Source of the DNA: Bradyrhizobium macuxiense
GTDB taxonomy: Bacteria > Pseudomonadota > Alphaproteobacteria > Rhizobiales > Xanthobacteraceae
Direction of reading: 5' to 3'
Assembly (NCBI RefSeq): GCF_001542415.1
Contig: NZ_LNCU01000113.1
Span: forward strand, 1 to 58,386
Length of the DNA: 58,386 nucleotides
Below the pieces are notes generated by a model that made no database searches, was not told the DNA's origin, and saw nothing but the letters and a program-made list of their open reading frames with translations. This document shows, piece by piece, positions 50,624 through 58,386 of the stretch. Every line of letters starts with the position of its first letter. Positions within the stretch are counted from its first letter, which is position 1. A program made the position numbers and the translations under genes.

Positions 50624-51258
50624 TAGTTCAGTCCTGGTCTGTCGGCAACGAGGCACCTTGTGGCCGCATGACAGATCGCAGAATGGACGTCCTCGACGAG
50701 CTCGTACCTGCCTTTCTCGGTCTCGACGCACACCGGCTCATCAACCAGCCCCTTCAGCACGCCGCCATCAAATCCGAGTAGCGCCACGGTGGTGAGCTTC
50801 CGGCTTCGCGCCAGTTCGACCGCGCGAACCAGGTTCGGTGAGTTGCCGCTCGCAGAGATGCAGGTCAATACATCTCCCGGGTTCGCAAAATTCTCGAGCT
50901 GGCCAGAGAATGCCCTCTCGTAACCTTCGTCGTTTGACAGGGCGGAGAACCACGACATGTTGTCAGACAGGCACATGACTTTTAGCGGTCGGCAGCCCGA
51001 GCGTTTGGTCGCCTTGCCAAGGTCGTTGACCCAGTGAGAGGCGGTTGACGAACTGCCGCCATTGCCGGCGATGTAAATGAAGGCCCCTCGATCGCGGGCT
51101 TGACGGAAAATATCGACCAGTCTCCGGACCGCGTGCACTTGAACTTCCGCCAGCACACGGCGCACACTCTCAAAATGCATCGAGATGACGTCTGACGCCT
51201 CGGGTGATGCCGAAATCACCGGTGGCACATCTGGTGCTTCAGACCGAATCGTGTGCAT
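50623..51258 (-). CDS. gmhA: Sedoheptulose-7-phosphate isomerase (GmhA, SIS domain)
   Basis: The 211-aa SIS-domain enzyme converts sedoheptulose 7-phosphate to D-glycero-D-manno-heptose 7-phosphate, the first step of heptose activation. It shows IYIAGNGGSSSTASHWVNDLGKA (about 63-85), GDVLTCISASGNSPNLVRAV and a helical N-terminus typical of GmhA tetramers. I chose ATG 51258 with GGAG about 10 bases upstream; 51291 is an alternative. It overlaps the fusion gene by one base. Confidence 0.85.
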   Translation of the reverse strand: MHTIRSEAPDVPPVISASPEASDVISMHFESVRRVLAEVQVHAVRRLVDIFRQARDRGAFIYIAGNGGSSSTASHWVNDLGKATKRSGCRPLKVMCLSDNMSWFSALSNDEGYERAFSGQLENFANPGDVLTCISASGNSPNLVRAVELARSRKLTTVALLGFDGGVLKGLVDEPVCVETEKGRYELVEDVHSAICHAATRCLVADRPGLN

Positions 51259-51634
51259 ACGCCCGGTTCTCCACGGTGAGCGATGGCTCAAACATCTGGA
51301 TGTATTAGACGCCAGTTCTTACCGCGCGACATTCACTCTTTGGAGGTAGGCCGGATGGCGACGCAAATTCATTGCGGCCAAATGGTTGTGCGCAAAGAAG
51401 TCTCTAAGTGATTGAGCATGGAGTCTGTTTTCGAATGTGGAATGGAATTTGACGGTCCGCAATCTATCGTCGGCGACGCAGCGATCGTGTATCGGTGCGG
51501 CATCGAAGTTCAGTCGATATCTTGGCCGATCGTCCGGGCCAGGAGGATGTCCATGCGTTCCAGGTTCATCCGGTGGCGAGGGGATCATTCCGCACCTGCA
51601 TTCCGGGCCAGAAGCGCGGCTGTCTCAGGTTGCG
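51259..51634. other. Gap between glycosyltransferase and gmhA (376 bp)
   Basis: On the minus strand a frame from 51588 to 51319 could encode 89 residues (ending RRHPAYLQRVNVAR), but it has no recognisable family, no clear ribosome-binding site and no domain. It could be a remnant or a small unknown gene. The stretch seems less G+C-rich than its neighbours. Confidence 0.35.
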
Positions 51635-52801
51635 CTACGCCGGCAATGGCGACATTGCGGCGGCTGCGACTTCGCTGAGCCGGGACTTGCGATCATGGAG
51701 CTGCTGCAATGTCTCCATTCCGATTGTCGACAAGATGTGCTCCCAGCGGTAGACCCAATCGTGCCGCTGCAGGCTACGCACTGCGTTCGTCCGTCGCACG
51801 CGTGCGATCCGCTCGGGCTGCGCATCCAATTCGTCGATCACGGCGGCAATGTCGTCCGTCTGCGGAGAGACCTCAATCACTGCGTCTGGCCAATCGAACC
51901 ACTCCTCGAACTCGGCGCATTGCGGCGCGCTTCCAAGGATGACGGCGCCTCCGGCGGCACCCTCGAACAGACGTGACGGCAGGACCTGCTCGCCCGAGAT
52001 CATGCGCGATCTTGCACTCATGACTGCCGCTGGATTGAAGCCCATGAAGTAGCGGGTGCGCTTGATAATGTTGGCGAGAAGCAGTCGATGCTCGCGCCAA
52101 TCCTTGACCTGGGAATCGCTGCTCGAGAGCGAGTCGTAGAGGTAGAAGAAATTTCGGCGTTCAGCTAGCGCCACCAATTGCCGATGCGGTTCCGCCGCGC
52201 GATTGCCTATCGAGTAGACATCGACGACCCGCTCAGGCGGCGATGGATACGGTGTGGCGATCAGACAATCGACGCCCGTCGGCAGAAAGGAGCAGGGAGC
52301 GGATGTGTATCGGGAAAGGTGCGCGACGCTTGCGCTGTGAAGCAGAAATACGTGGTCGAACTGGTCCAATAGTCTCAAGTAATCGCGGTCCCGTTCAAGT
52401 GTGCTGGACCAGAGCTCGAACAGATATGCCACGGCGATCTTGCACCGGTTGCGCCAGTTCTTTATGCGCGAGAGCTCAACGAAGCTTTGCGGAGCCCAGG
52501 CCACAAAGAAGAAGGCGTCGTAGTCCTGGTCGAGATCGACACGATCAATCGTCGGTGCGTTCTTTAGTCCAAGCCCTTTACGGACACCATTGACGAGCCT
52601 GTTGAAGTCACGCTGGACGTTTTGACTGTCGTGAGGCGGCAGAACGCCACTGAGATGCTTCGTCAGGTAGCTGTCGATGCCTGGCGCGACGAGGTCTGCG
52701 TGATCGCACTCGGTGACGATACGGCAGAACTCGTAGGACAACGCGAAGTGGGCTCGATCTTTCGCGTTGAAGTCAGAAGCAACGAGGATTCGTTTCTTCA
52801 A
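51635..52801 (-). CDS. Glycosyltransferase, family-1/CgeB-like
   Basis: The 388-aa protein has a two-Rossmann GT-B layout. A divergent N-terminal half is followed by FLPTGVDCLIATP, VDVYSIGNRAAEPHRQLVALAE and a C-terminal donor-binding region (LPSRLFEGAAGGAVILGSAPQCAEFEEWF) like Glyco_trans_1_2 proteins. No membrane helix is seen. It presumably transfers a sugar, possibly the heptose, onto a glycan. It lies 51 bases after the GMC oxidoreductase and starts the run toward the heptose genes. Confidence 0.72.
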   Translation of the reverse strand: MKKRILVASDFNAKDRAHFALSYEFCRIVTECDHADLVAPGIDSYLTKHLSGVLPPHDSQNVQRDFNRLVNGVRKGLGLKNAPTIDRVDLDQDYDAFFFVAWAPQSFVELSRIKNWRNRCKIAVAYLFELWSSTLERDRDYLRLLDQFDHVFLLHSASVAHLSRYTSAPCSFLPTGVDCLIATPYPSPPERVVDVYSIGNRAAEPHRQLVALAERRNFFYLYDSLSSSDSQVKDWREHRLLLANIIKRTRYFMGFNPAAVMSARSRMISGEQVLPSRLFEGAAGGAVILGSAPQCAEFEEWFDWPDAVIEVSPQTDDIAAVIDELDAQPERIARVRRTNAVRSLQRHDWVYRWEHILSTIGMETLQQLHDRKSRLSEVAAAAMSPLPA

Positions 52802-52852
52802 GGACAGGGCTCCATGTTACCTTGTGGCCAGCTCTGGGCTCTGGAGTGCGAT

Positions 52853-54517
52853 CTATGCCTGTACGGCAGACTTAGGACGCTGGACCTGGTCGGAGGGATC
52901 GTAATGCATTGCGGGCAGAGGATGCCGTCCGAGAATCATGTCGGCAGCCTTTTCTGCGATCATGAACACAGCCGCGGACGTGTTGGCGGAGGGCACGGCG
53001 GGCATGATCGACGCATCCGCTATCCGCAGGTTCTCTAGACCGTGGACACGCAATTGATCATCGACGACCGACGCCGGGTTGTCTTGCGGGCCCATCTGGC
53101 ACGTCCCGCACGGGTGATATGACGTCAATCCAGCTTCCCGCGCATATTCCAGGCACTCGGAGTCGTTCGTAACGGAGGGACCGGGCATTTCCTCCCCGCG
53201 GTAGAGAGGCTGAAGCTCCGGGGCGTCGAGCAGACGCCGCATCATCCGGATGCCGTCAACGGCAACACGCTGATCCCTTTCGTCCACGAGAAAGTTGGGC
53301 TGGATGATCGGGGCACGGAAGGGATCGGGCGAGCACGCGCGGACGAATCCAGTGCTATGCGGCCGCAGCTGATAGAATCCGGGCTTGAGGACGGGAAAGC
53401 GTTCCTGGAGGTTGGAATAATTTCCGATGGAAACGTCTATTTGAACATCCGGAGTGGAGGAGAGATCCCGCGAATTGGCAAATCCGTACACGAGAGACGG
53501 ACTAAGAGCGAGAACGCTTGGACGGCCGAGGAGCCATTTGGTGCCTTCCCGAAGCAGACCAAAGCCGCGCCCGCTGATCGTCTTGCCGTTCACCCTGACG
53601 ATGAAATGGATCATGTAGTGGTCCTGCAGGTTCTGGCCGACGCCCGGCAGTTCATGCAGCACCGGAACGCCAAGGTCTGCGAGCAATGCCGGTGGACCGA
53701 CCCCTGAGATCTGCAGCAGCTTCGGCGTGTTCGCGGCCCCGGCGGTGAGGATCACCTCGCGACGTGCTTTCACCTTACGAGCAGGACGGCCAGGTCCTTG
53801 CACGTACCGAACCCCGATCGCTCGCTTTCCTTCGAACAGCACCGCGGTGGCTTGGGCCCCGGTCCGAATCTCCAAGTTCTTCTTCTTGGCAATTGGTCGC
53901 AGAAATGCCCGCGCCGCACTTATGCGCCAGCCGTTCTCGATATAGCGCTGATAGTACCCGACCCCGGCCTGCCTTGCGCCGTTGTAGTCGGAATTGCGCG
54001 GCAGTCCGAGATTGTGCGCGGCCTCAATGAAAGATTCGCAAAGCGGGTGTTGCCAATCGCAATCTGTGATCGGGAGCGGTCCCTCCAGGCCCCGGTATGT
54101 GGTGTCGCACGTCCCGGTTCTCCGTTCGCTTCTTTTGAAGTACGGAAGCACGTCAGCGTAGCCCCAGCCCCGGTTGCCCTGTCGGGCCCAACTATCGAAA
54201 TCATCGTAATGACCCCGGACGTAGTTCATTCCGTTGATGGCAGTCGAACCACCGAGCGTTTTGCCCTGCGGGATCGGTATGGCGCGGTTTGCCGTCGCTG
54301 GGTTTGGTTCCGTCTCGAACTGCCATGCGAATTTCGGAATTGATGCGGCCTTGTACACCCCGGCGGGGATACGCAGAAAGACGCTGTAGTCGGGTGGGCC
54401 CGCCTCGAGCAGGCAAACGGTGCAATCTTCTGCTGCCACGAGCCGATTGGCCACCACGCACCCCGCGGCCCCGGCACCGACAATTACGTAGTCGAAAACC
54501 TCTGTCTCCGCCGGCAT
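52853..54517 (-). CDS. GMC-family FAD oxidoreductase (second copy, choline-dehydrogenase-like)
   Basis: The 554-aa flavoprotein has DYVIVGAGAAGCVVANRL (about 9-26), the GMC signature QGKTLGGSTAINGMNYVRGH (about 83-102) and the C-terminal HPCGTCQMG with the catalytic His and a later SANTSAAV (Asn). It is the first gene of a minus-strand run that continues into glycan genes. That is an unusual place for a GMC enzyme, and oxidation of a sugar or lipid alcohol is possible. Upstream, a 261-bp gap separates it from the divergent flippase. Confidence 0.86.
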   Translation of the reverse strand: MPAETEVFDYVIVGAGAAGCVVANRLVAAEDCTVCLLEAGPPDYSVFLRIPAGVYKAASIPKFAWQFETEPNPATANRAIPIPQGKTLGGSTAINGMNYVRGHYDDFDSWARQGNRGWGYADVLPYFKRSERRTGTCDTTYRGLEGPLPITDCDWQHPLCESFIEAAHNLGLPRNSDYNGARQAGVGYYQRYIENGWRISAARAFLRPIAKKKNLEIRTGAQATAVLFEGKRAIGVRYVQGPGRPARKVKARREVILTAGAANTPKLLQISGVGPPALLADLGVPVLHELPGVGQNLQDHYMIHFIVRVNGKTISGRGFGLLREGTKWLLGRPSVLALSPSLVYGFANSRDLSSTPDVQIDVSIGNYSNLQERFPVLKPGFYQLRPHSTGFVRACSPDPFRAPIIQPNFLVDERDQRVAVDGIRMMRRLLDAPELQPLYRGEEMPGPSVTNDSECLEYAREAGLTSYHPCGTCQMGPQDNPASVVDDQLRVHGLENLRIADASIMPAVPSANTSAAVFMIAEKAADMILGRHPLPAMHYDPSDQVQRPKSAVQA

Positions 54518-54560
54518 TATTTCTGCCCCTCACGTTGCACTGCACGGAGGATGTTAGCTG

Positions 54561-54782
54561 ATGAGTCTTCGCGTCACTCGGCTCATCGGTGTTACCCCTT
54601 CGGAGCGCTTTTTGAAGGGGGCAATCGCAGGCATGCTCGCCGGGATCGCTCCACGTCTAGCCCCCATAAGATTGAGCCAGCAAGCTCAGGCTCGAGAATC
54701 TCCTTGGTCAGGGCGTCTGCGGCTTCGTCTGCCTGAAGGTGCCACGACTTATGGGACCTCTCTCAGTGAGGACTGCTTATGA
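54561..54782 (+). CDS. Possible small protein (73 aa) upstream of the flippase
   Basis: A frame with GGAGGA about 11 bases before the ATG encodes a basic peptide with a short hydrophobic stretch (GAIAGMLAGIAPRLAPI, about 19-35), which might be a signal or membrane segment. Its stop overlaps the flippase ATG (ATGA), a typical coupling arrangement. No family is recognised and the C-terminal half looks like random high-GC coding. It may be only a leader or a chance frame. Confidence 0.3.
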   Translation: MSLRVTRLIGVTPSERFLKGAIAGMLAGIAPRLAPIRLSQQAQARESPWSGRLRLRLPEGATTYGTSLSEDCL

Positions 54783-56137
54783 GCCTGCGAAAGCAAGCCG
54801 CCAGTTTAGCCATTATGCATGCGGCCGACGTCTTGCAGCCCCTTCTCATTCTTCCATATGCCGGCAGGGTTCTGGGGCCCCTTCATTTTGGACAGTTCGC
54901 ATACGCCCTGAGCATCGGATGGCTCGCAACCACGATCGTGGACTATGGTTTTCATTGGACCGCGCAACGTGCGGCGGCGTCGGTGCGGCACGAGCCAGCC
55001 ATGATCGCCTCCCTCTTCGCGGAAGTCACCGCCACCAAAGCTATACTATGGTTCGTGGTGACGCTCGCCGGCGTCGCTGCCTCGGACGGCCTCCTCGCTG
55101 TCAGCAGGCCCTTGTTTTTGTGTGCCATGTTGAACGCGGTGGGAGGCATCTTGTTTCCGACCTGGCTGTTCATCGCTCTGGAACGCGCATCGCAAGCGGC
55201 CGTCGCGGTGGTCGTCAGCCGCGGTGTGGCTCTGCTGTGCTTCCTGACGATGGTGACCTCGTCTGCTCATACCGAACTTGCGGTGGCGATTCAGAGCTCC
55301 GCATCCATTGCCGCAGGCTTCGTCAGCTTGCCGTTCATCGTTCCCATCGGCTTCAGCGGGTTCAGAGCCGTGACACCGTCAGCGGTTGGAATGCAACTTC
55401 GCAACGGTTGGCGAGGATTCCTCTTTACTCTTGTAGAGAGAATATTCGTGACTCTGCCTGTTCCGCTCGTTCAGCATTTTTCGGGTTACGTTGCCGCCGG
55501 GCAATATTCGATCGCCGAGAAGTTCGTGAACGCGACACGGCCGTTTTTCAGAGCCATGTGGGAAACGCTTTTACCCAGAGTCGCATATTGCGCGCGCCAC
55601 GACCCGGAAGCTGGGCTCGTTCTTATCAGGCGTTCCTTGCTGACTCTCGTCGTTGGCGCGGGATTCACACTTTTCCTGTTCTTTCTCGCCCCCTACGTCA
55701 TCATCCTGTTGTTCGGCGAGAGTTTTTCGGGTGCGATCCCGATCGTTCGGGTGATGTCTGTCATCCCGCTCCTCATAAATGCGAATACCTGCACGTCGAA
55801 CCTCTATATGTTCAACTACGGTCACGAGCGCGCTTGGACCTTTCTCAATGTATCAGGCTTGTTGATCTTCCTTGCTGCAGCATTCCTGCTTTCCCCCCAA
55901 CTCTCGAATGCGGCTATTGCCGTGGCGATCGCGCAAATTGCGAGGGAATGCTTTGTGCTGGTGGTCTCGGCAGGCTTCTTCTTGACCTTCGGCGCGGCCC
56001 GAGCGCGCAGTTCCGCAACTCAAGGTGACGGCGAAGCGCGCGCAAGTGACGTTGCGGCGGGTTCCATGCTCATCTCTCCTACTAACGCCCAGGGCGGGCG
56101 GCACGTACGTATGGAGTACTCCTCTGTTGATGATTGA
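54779..56137 (+). CDS. Polysaccharide flippase (Wzx/RfbX-like, MATE-MVF superfamily)
   Basis: This 452-aa membrane protein has about 12 hydrophobic segments. The N-terminal LQPLLILPYAGRVLGPLHFGQFAYA (first two helices) and the repeated SIAEKFVNATRPFFRAMWETLLPRVA loop are characteristic of O-antigen/exopolysaccharide flippases. It would move lipid-linked repeat units across the inner membrane. The C-terminal 45 residues are hydrophilic and longer than usual. It is divergent from the GMC/heptose operon and followed after 48 bases by a glycosyltransferase. Confidence 0.85.
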   Translation: MSLRKQAASLAIMHAADVLQPLLILPYAGRVLGPLHFGQFAYALSIGWLATTIVDYGFHWTAQRAAASVRHEPAMIASLFAEVTATKAILWFVVTLAGVAASDGLLAVSRPLFLCAMLNAVGGILFPTWLFIALERASQAAVAVVVSRGVALLCFLTMVTSSAHTELAVAIQSSASIAAGFVSLPFIVPIGFSGFRAVTPSAVGMQLRNGWRGFLFTLVERIFVTLPVPLVQHFSGYVAAGQYSIAEKFVNATRPFFRAMWETLLPRVAYCARHDPEAGLVLIRRSLLTLVVGAGFTLFLFFLAPYVIILLFGESFSGAIPIVRVMSVIPLLINANTCTSNLYMFNYGHERAWTFLNVSGLLIFLAAAFLLSPQLSNAAIAVAIAQIARECFVLVVSAGFFLTFGAARARSSATQGDGEARASDVAAGSMLISPTNAQGGRHVRMEYSSVDD

Positions 56138-56185
56138 AGCTATGCCCTCTGTAGTTCACAATCGACAGACGGAAAGGTCGGTCGC

Positions 56186-57295
56186 ATGCGTGTTGTCGTC
56201 ACTCGGCGCGAGGCACTCGACTCGCCCGACGGCATCAATATTTTCATTGTGTCGCTTGCTCAGGCCCTGTCCGACCTGGGCCACGAGGTGAAGATCGTTG
56301 TGGCTAGCCTCCAGAGCCATGCGGAGTACCGGCGTCTTCTATCTCCTCGTCTCGATCTGCCGATCGTAGCCTTGAGCCGCACGCCTTTGACGGGGCTTGC
56401 GTCCGCGGCGGCCTGGCTTCGCGCGAAGTGGATCATCGATCGCTTCAGGCCGGATATTGTCGTCCACAGCGAGGCCGTGCCTCTCCCGCTCCGCGGCACC
56501 ATCGTCCAAGTCGTCCACAATCTCGAGCTTCGCAGTGGGCGACTTGCTCCAGTGTGGCGGATTATCCGGCGGTTCAGCACCAAGCGGTGCGACTGCGTGG
56601 TCGCCACGACGACAGAGCTCCGTGATGAACTAGCCCGCGATCTCGGCATGCCGCGGCACCAGATTGCCCTGATCCCGAAATGCATCGACCTTCAGTCCTA
56701 TCATGGGAGTGACCTTGCCGCCCGTGAGCGGGCGATCCTCCATTCCGGAACCGCGCCCTACAAGGATCCCGCTGCCACGATCCGGGCGTTCGGTGCGCTC
56801 GACGATCCGTCAGTCGGGCTCTACGTCGCAGGCGACATCACCCAACCAGCGCATGCGGCGGTGGATGCCCTCCCGGATCGGCTTCGCAGCTGCGTGACCT
56901 TGGTGGGTCCCGCGGACGGGCAGACCGTGCGGATGTTGCATGGCCGGGTGAGGGTCGTCGCCTTTCCCACTCGCTATGATACCCCCGTCGCATCTGCAAC
57001 GGTCATGGAGGCGATCGCCAGCGGCACGCCCATTGTCGGTTCCTCACGGCTCAGCCGCGATGTGCTCGTGAACGACGTGAACGGGCTTGTGGTAGACACA
57101 GATCCAGGCGCGATGTCGATTGCATTCAGATCCCTCCTGAATGATGACGCGTTGTGGCTACGGCTGTCCTCGGGCGCCCGCCGAATGTCCGAACGGTTCG
57201 ATGGTTTTCGCGTCGCACGGCAGTACATCGAACTTGCATCTGCGAAGAGCCTGCGGCAGCTACCGTCTTATCGACTGCGAAAGCGGTTCCGGTGA
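56186..57295 (+). CDS. Glycosyltransferase family 4
   Basis: The 369-aa GT-B enzyme has an N-terminal acceptor domain (DSPDGINIFIVSLAQALSDLGHEV), IALIPKCIDLQSYHG at the domain boundary and the GT4 donor site with SATVMEAIASGTPIVGSSR (the E-x7-E-like region). No signal or membrane segment is seen. It ends about 65 bases before the right IS630 copy, so any further plus-strand glycan genes may have been separated by the insertion. Confidence 0.83.
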   Translation: MRVVVTRREALDSPDGINIFIVSLAQALSDLGHEVKIVVASLQSHAEYRRLLSPRLDLPIVALSRTPLTGLASAAAWLRAKWIIDRFRPDIVVHSEAVPLPLRGTIVQVVHNLELRSGRLAPVWRIIRRFSTKRCDCVVATTTELRDELARDLGMPRHQIALIPKCIDLQSYHGSDLAARERAILHSGTAPYKDPAATIRAFGALDDPSVGLYVAGDITQPAHAAVDALPDRLRSCVTLVGPADGQTVRMLHGRVRVVAFPTRYDTPVASATVMEAIASGTPIVGSSRLSRDVLVNDVNGLVVDTDPGAMSIAFRSLLNDDALWLRLSSGARRMSERFDGFRVARQYIELASAKSLRQLPSYRLRKRFR

Positions 57296-57361
57296 TAATC
57301 AACTCGGGCGGGACAACCCGCAATCGCCGCGGCGGTTATCGAACAGCCTTTCGTGGCTCTA

Positions 57362-58386
57362 GTACCCGGAATCAGAGTTGATTGATACGGCGGCCCTTGA
57401 AACGGCGTTGACGGATCTTTTTCTTGGTCCAGACGAAGGGCTCGGCTTTGTCGTTGTAGGCGTTGACGTAGGCATCGATGTGTTCCTGAAGCTGCTTGAG
57501 GCTTGTGAAGGAGGTGCCGCTGAGCGACTGCCCCTGCAGGATTGAGAACCATACCTCGATCTGGTTGAGCCAGGACGCACTCGTCGGTGTGAAATGGAAT
57601 TGCACATTGGGATGGGCCTTGAGCCAGCTCTCATTCTTCTTGTGGGTGTTGAGGTTGTCGAGGATGACGTGAAGCTTTCGGCCCGGAAAGGCCGCGGTGA
57701 GGCTGTTCATGAAATCGAGAAACTCGACACGGCGACGGCGTTTTGAATGCGTAGCGATGATCTTTCCGGTGGCGACTTCGAGCGCTGCAAACAATGTCGT
57801 GGTGCCATGCCGCTTGTAATCGTGGCTCTGGCCGGTCAAGGCGCGGCCATTGGGCAACTTCAGATAGCCCTGCGCTCGCTCCAAAGCCTGGATCGAGGGC
57901 TTCTCGTCCACGCAGAGCACAATAGCCTTCGCCGGCGGGGCGACGTAAAGGCCAACGACATCGGCGGCTTTGGCCGTAAAGTTCGGGTCGTTGCTCTCAC
58001 ACCAGGACTTGCGAGCCGCGAGGTCAATCTTGTGGCTGCGCAGGAACCGCCAGACATATTGGACGTCAACATCGCCTAGCGCCTCGGCCAGCAGAGGGCC
58101 GGTCCAGCGCGCAAACCCTTGCGGGGGCGGCTTATCCAGCAGCTTCAGAATCCGCTTGTCGGTCGTCTTCGTATAGATCGGCTGCTTGCCGGGCCGCGGC
58201 TTGTCTTGCAGCCCTTCAAGGCCTTGGTCGGCATAGCGATGCCGCCAAACGCTGACAATCCGCGGCTGGACCCCAACTTCCTTGGCGATCGACCGGGTGC
58301 TGCGCCCGTCCGCCGCTAACAGGACTATCCGCGCCCGCTTCAAATCGCGCTGCAATGTCATCGGTGAGCGACAACACGCCTCAAGC
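57362..58386 (-). mobile_element. IS630-family insertion sequence, right copy (inverted)
   Basis: This is the reverse complement of bases 1-1025, with no mismatch where compared and an identical encoded protein. Its inner end is again GTAC followed by the target TA (57360-57361) within CTAG. Beyond that the flanks differ (TAGAGCC here read outward, TAGATCA in the left copy), which shows two independent insertion sites rather than one long duplication. The outer end is beyond the window. Confidence 0.9.
57372..58385 (-). CDS. IS630-family DDE transposase, right copy (5'-partial)
   Basis: It is identical in sequence to the transposase at the left end, with the same three catalytic acids (Asp152, Asp235, Glu269 counted from the Met at 58361). 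The frame is open to the last base of the window. The real N-terminus is therefore outside. No disruption is seen. Confidence 0.88.
   Translation of the reverse strand, partial: LEACCRSPMTLQRDLKRARIVLLAADGRSTRSIAKEVGVQPRIVSVWRHRYADQGLEGLQDKPRPGKQPIYTKTTDKRILKLLDKPPPQGFARWTGPLLAEALGDVDVQYVWRFLRSHKIDLAARKSWCESNDPNFTAKAADVVGLYVAPPAKAIVLCVDEKPSIQALERAQGYLKLPNGRALTGQSHDYKRHGTTTLFAALEVATGKIIATHSKRRRRVEFLDFMNSLTAAFPGRKLHVILDNLNTHKKNESWLKAHPNVQFHFTPTSASWLNQIEVWFSILQGQSLSGTSFTSLKQLQEHIDAYVNAYNDKAEPFVWTKKKIRQRRFKGRRINQL

Noticed and set aside
1..58386. Classical composite transposon carrying the whole window
   Set aside because: IS630 elements are not known to move 56-kb cargo as composites, and the segment includes housekeeping-type genes (pyrC, serA). 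Inversion between copies is the more credible consequence.

Overview
The window looks like a high-GC alphaproteobacterial chromosome segment, most likely Bradyrhizobium or a close relative. This is inferred from the winged-helix/TolB/TPR regulators, the paired DUF1127 proteins, an OprB porin with an ADLLTKAPP-like mature end, and palindromic repeats of a type I associate with Bradyrhizobiaceae. No database search was possible. The window is framed by two inverted copies of one IS630-family element, apparently identical, and both outer edges cut into the transposase gene.

Left part (1-10 kb). Two copies of the same divergent module are present: a small DUF1127 gene on the minus strand and a winged-helix/TolB/TPR regulator on the plus strand. 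In both, the intergenic gap carries the same set of 11-bp-phased CTTA direct repeats. Between and after the modules lie a haem c/PQQ alcohol dehydrogenase, an orphan NitT/TauT-type binding protein, a decayed TPR remnant and a cache-domain protein.

Catabolic island (10-24 kb). A Liv-type ABC transporter (binding protein, LivH, fused LivM-LivG, LivF) faces an alpha/beta-fold protein, an Asp/Glu-racemase-like protein, Ohr, a thiolase-like protein, a DUF35-SDR fusion, a cyclase-family hydrolase and a second Liv binding protein. An acyl-CoA synthetase converges on them. Four of these proteins lack the textbook catalytic residues of their families (Ser/His, both Cys, Cys/His, and the SDR Lys), although the genes are full length and tightly packed. 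I regard this as the best candidate for an undescribed pathway in the window.

Sugar island (24-38.5 kb). An SDR dehydrogenase and a ROK repressor lie upstream of three consecutive, complete CUT2-type sugar ABC systems and an OprB porin, all on the plus strand. A perfect ROK-like inverted repeat and a 20-bp tandem direct repeat precede the first binding protein, and hairpins sit at the borders of the binding-protein genes.

Housekeeping and redox genes (38.8-45.2 kb). These are class II dihydroorotase (pyrC), a divergent XRE regulator/NAD-epimerase pair with a perfect palindrome between them, a GMC oxidoreductase and E. coli-type serA.

Glycan island (45.2-57.3 kb). A minus-strand operon encodes a GMC oxidoreductase, a glycosyltransferase, GmhA, a nucleotidyltransferase-GmhB fusion, an NAD-dependent epimerase, an HddA-like kinase, an RmlC-like epimerase and a SAF-domain dehydrogenase. 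Together these resemble an NDP-heptose (probably GDP-D-glycero-D-manno-heptose) pathway with later tailoring steps. Divergent from it are a Wzx-like flippase and a GT4 glycosyltransferase that ends about 65 bp from the right-hand IS. No rRNA, tRNA or CRISPR array was seen.
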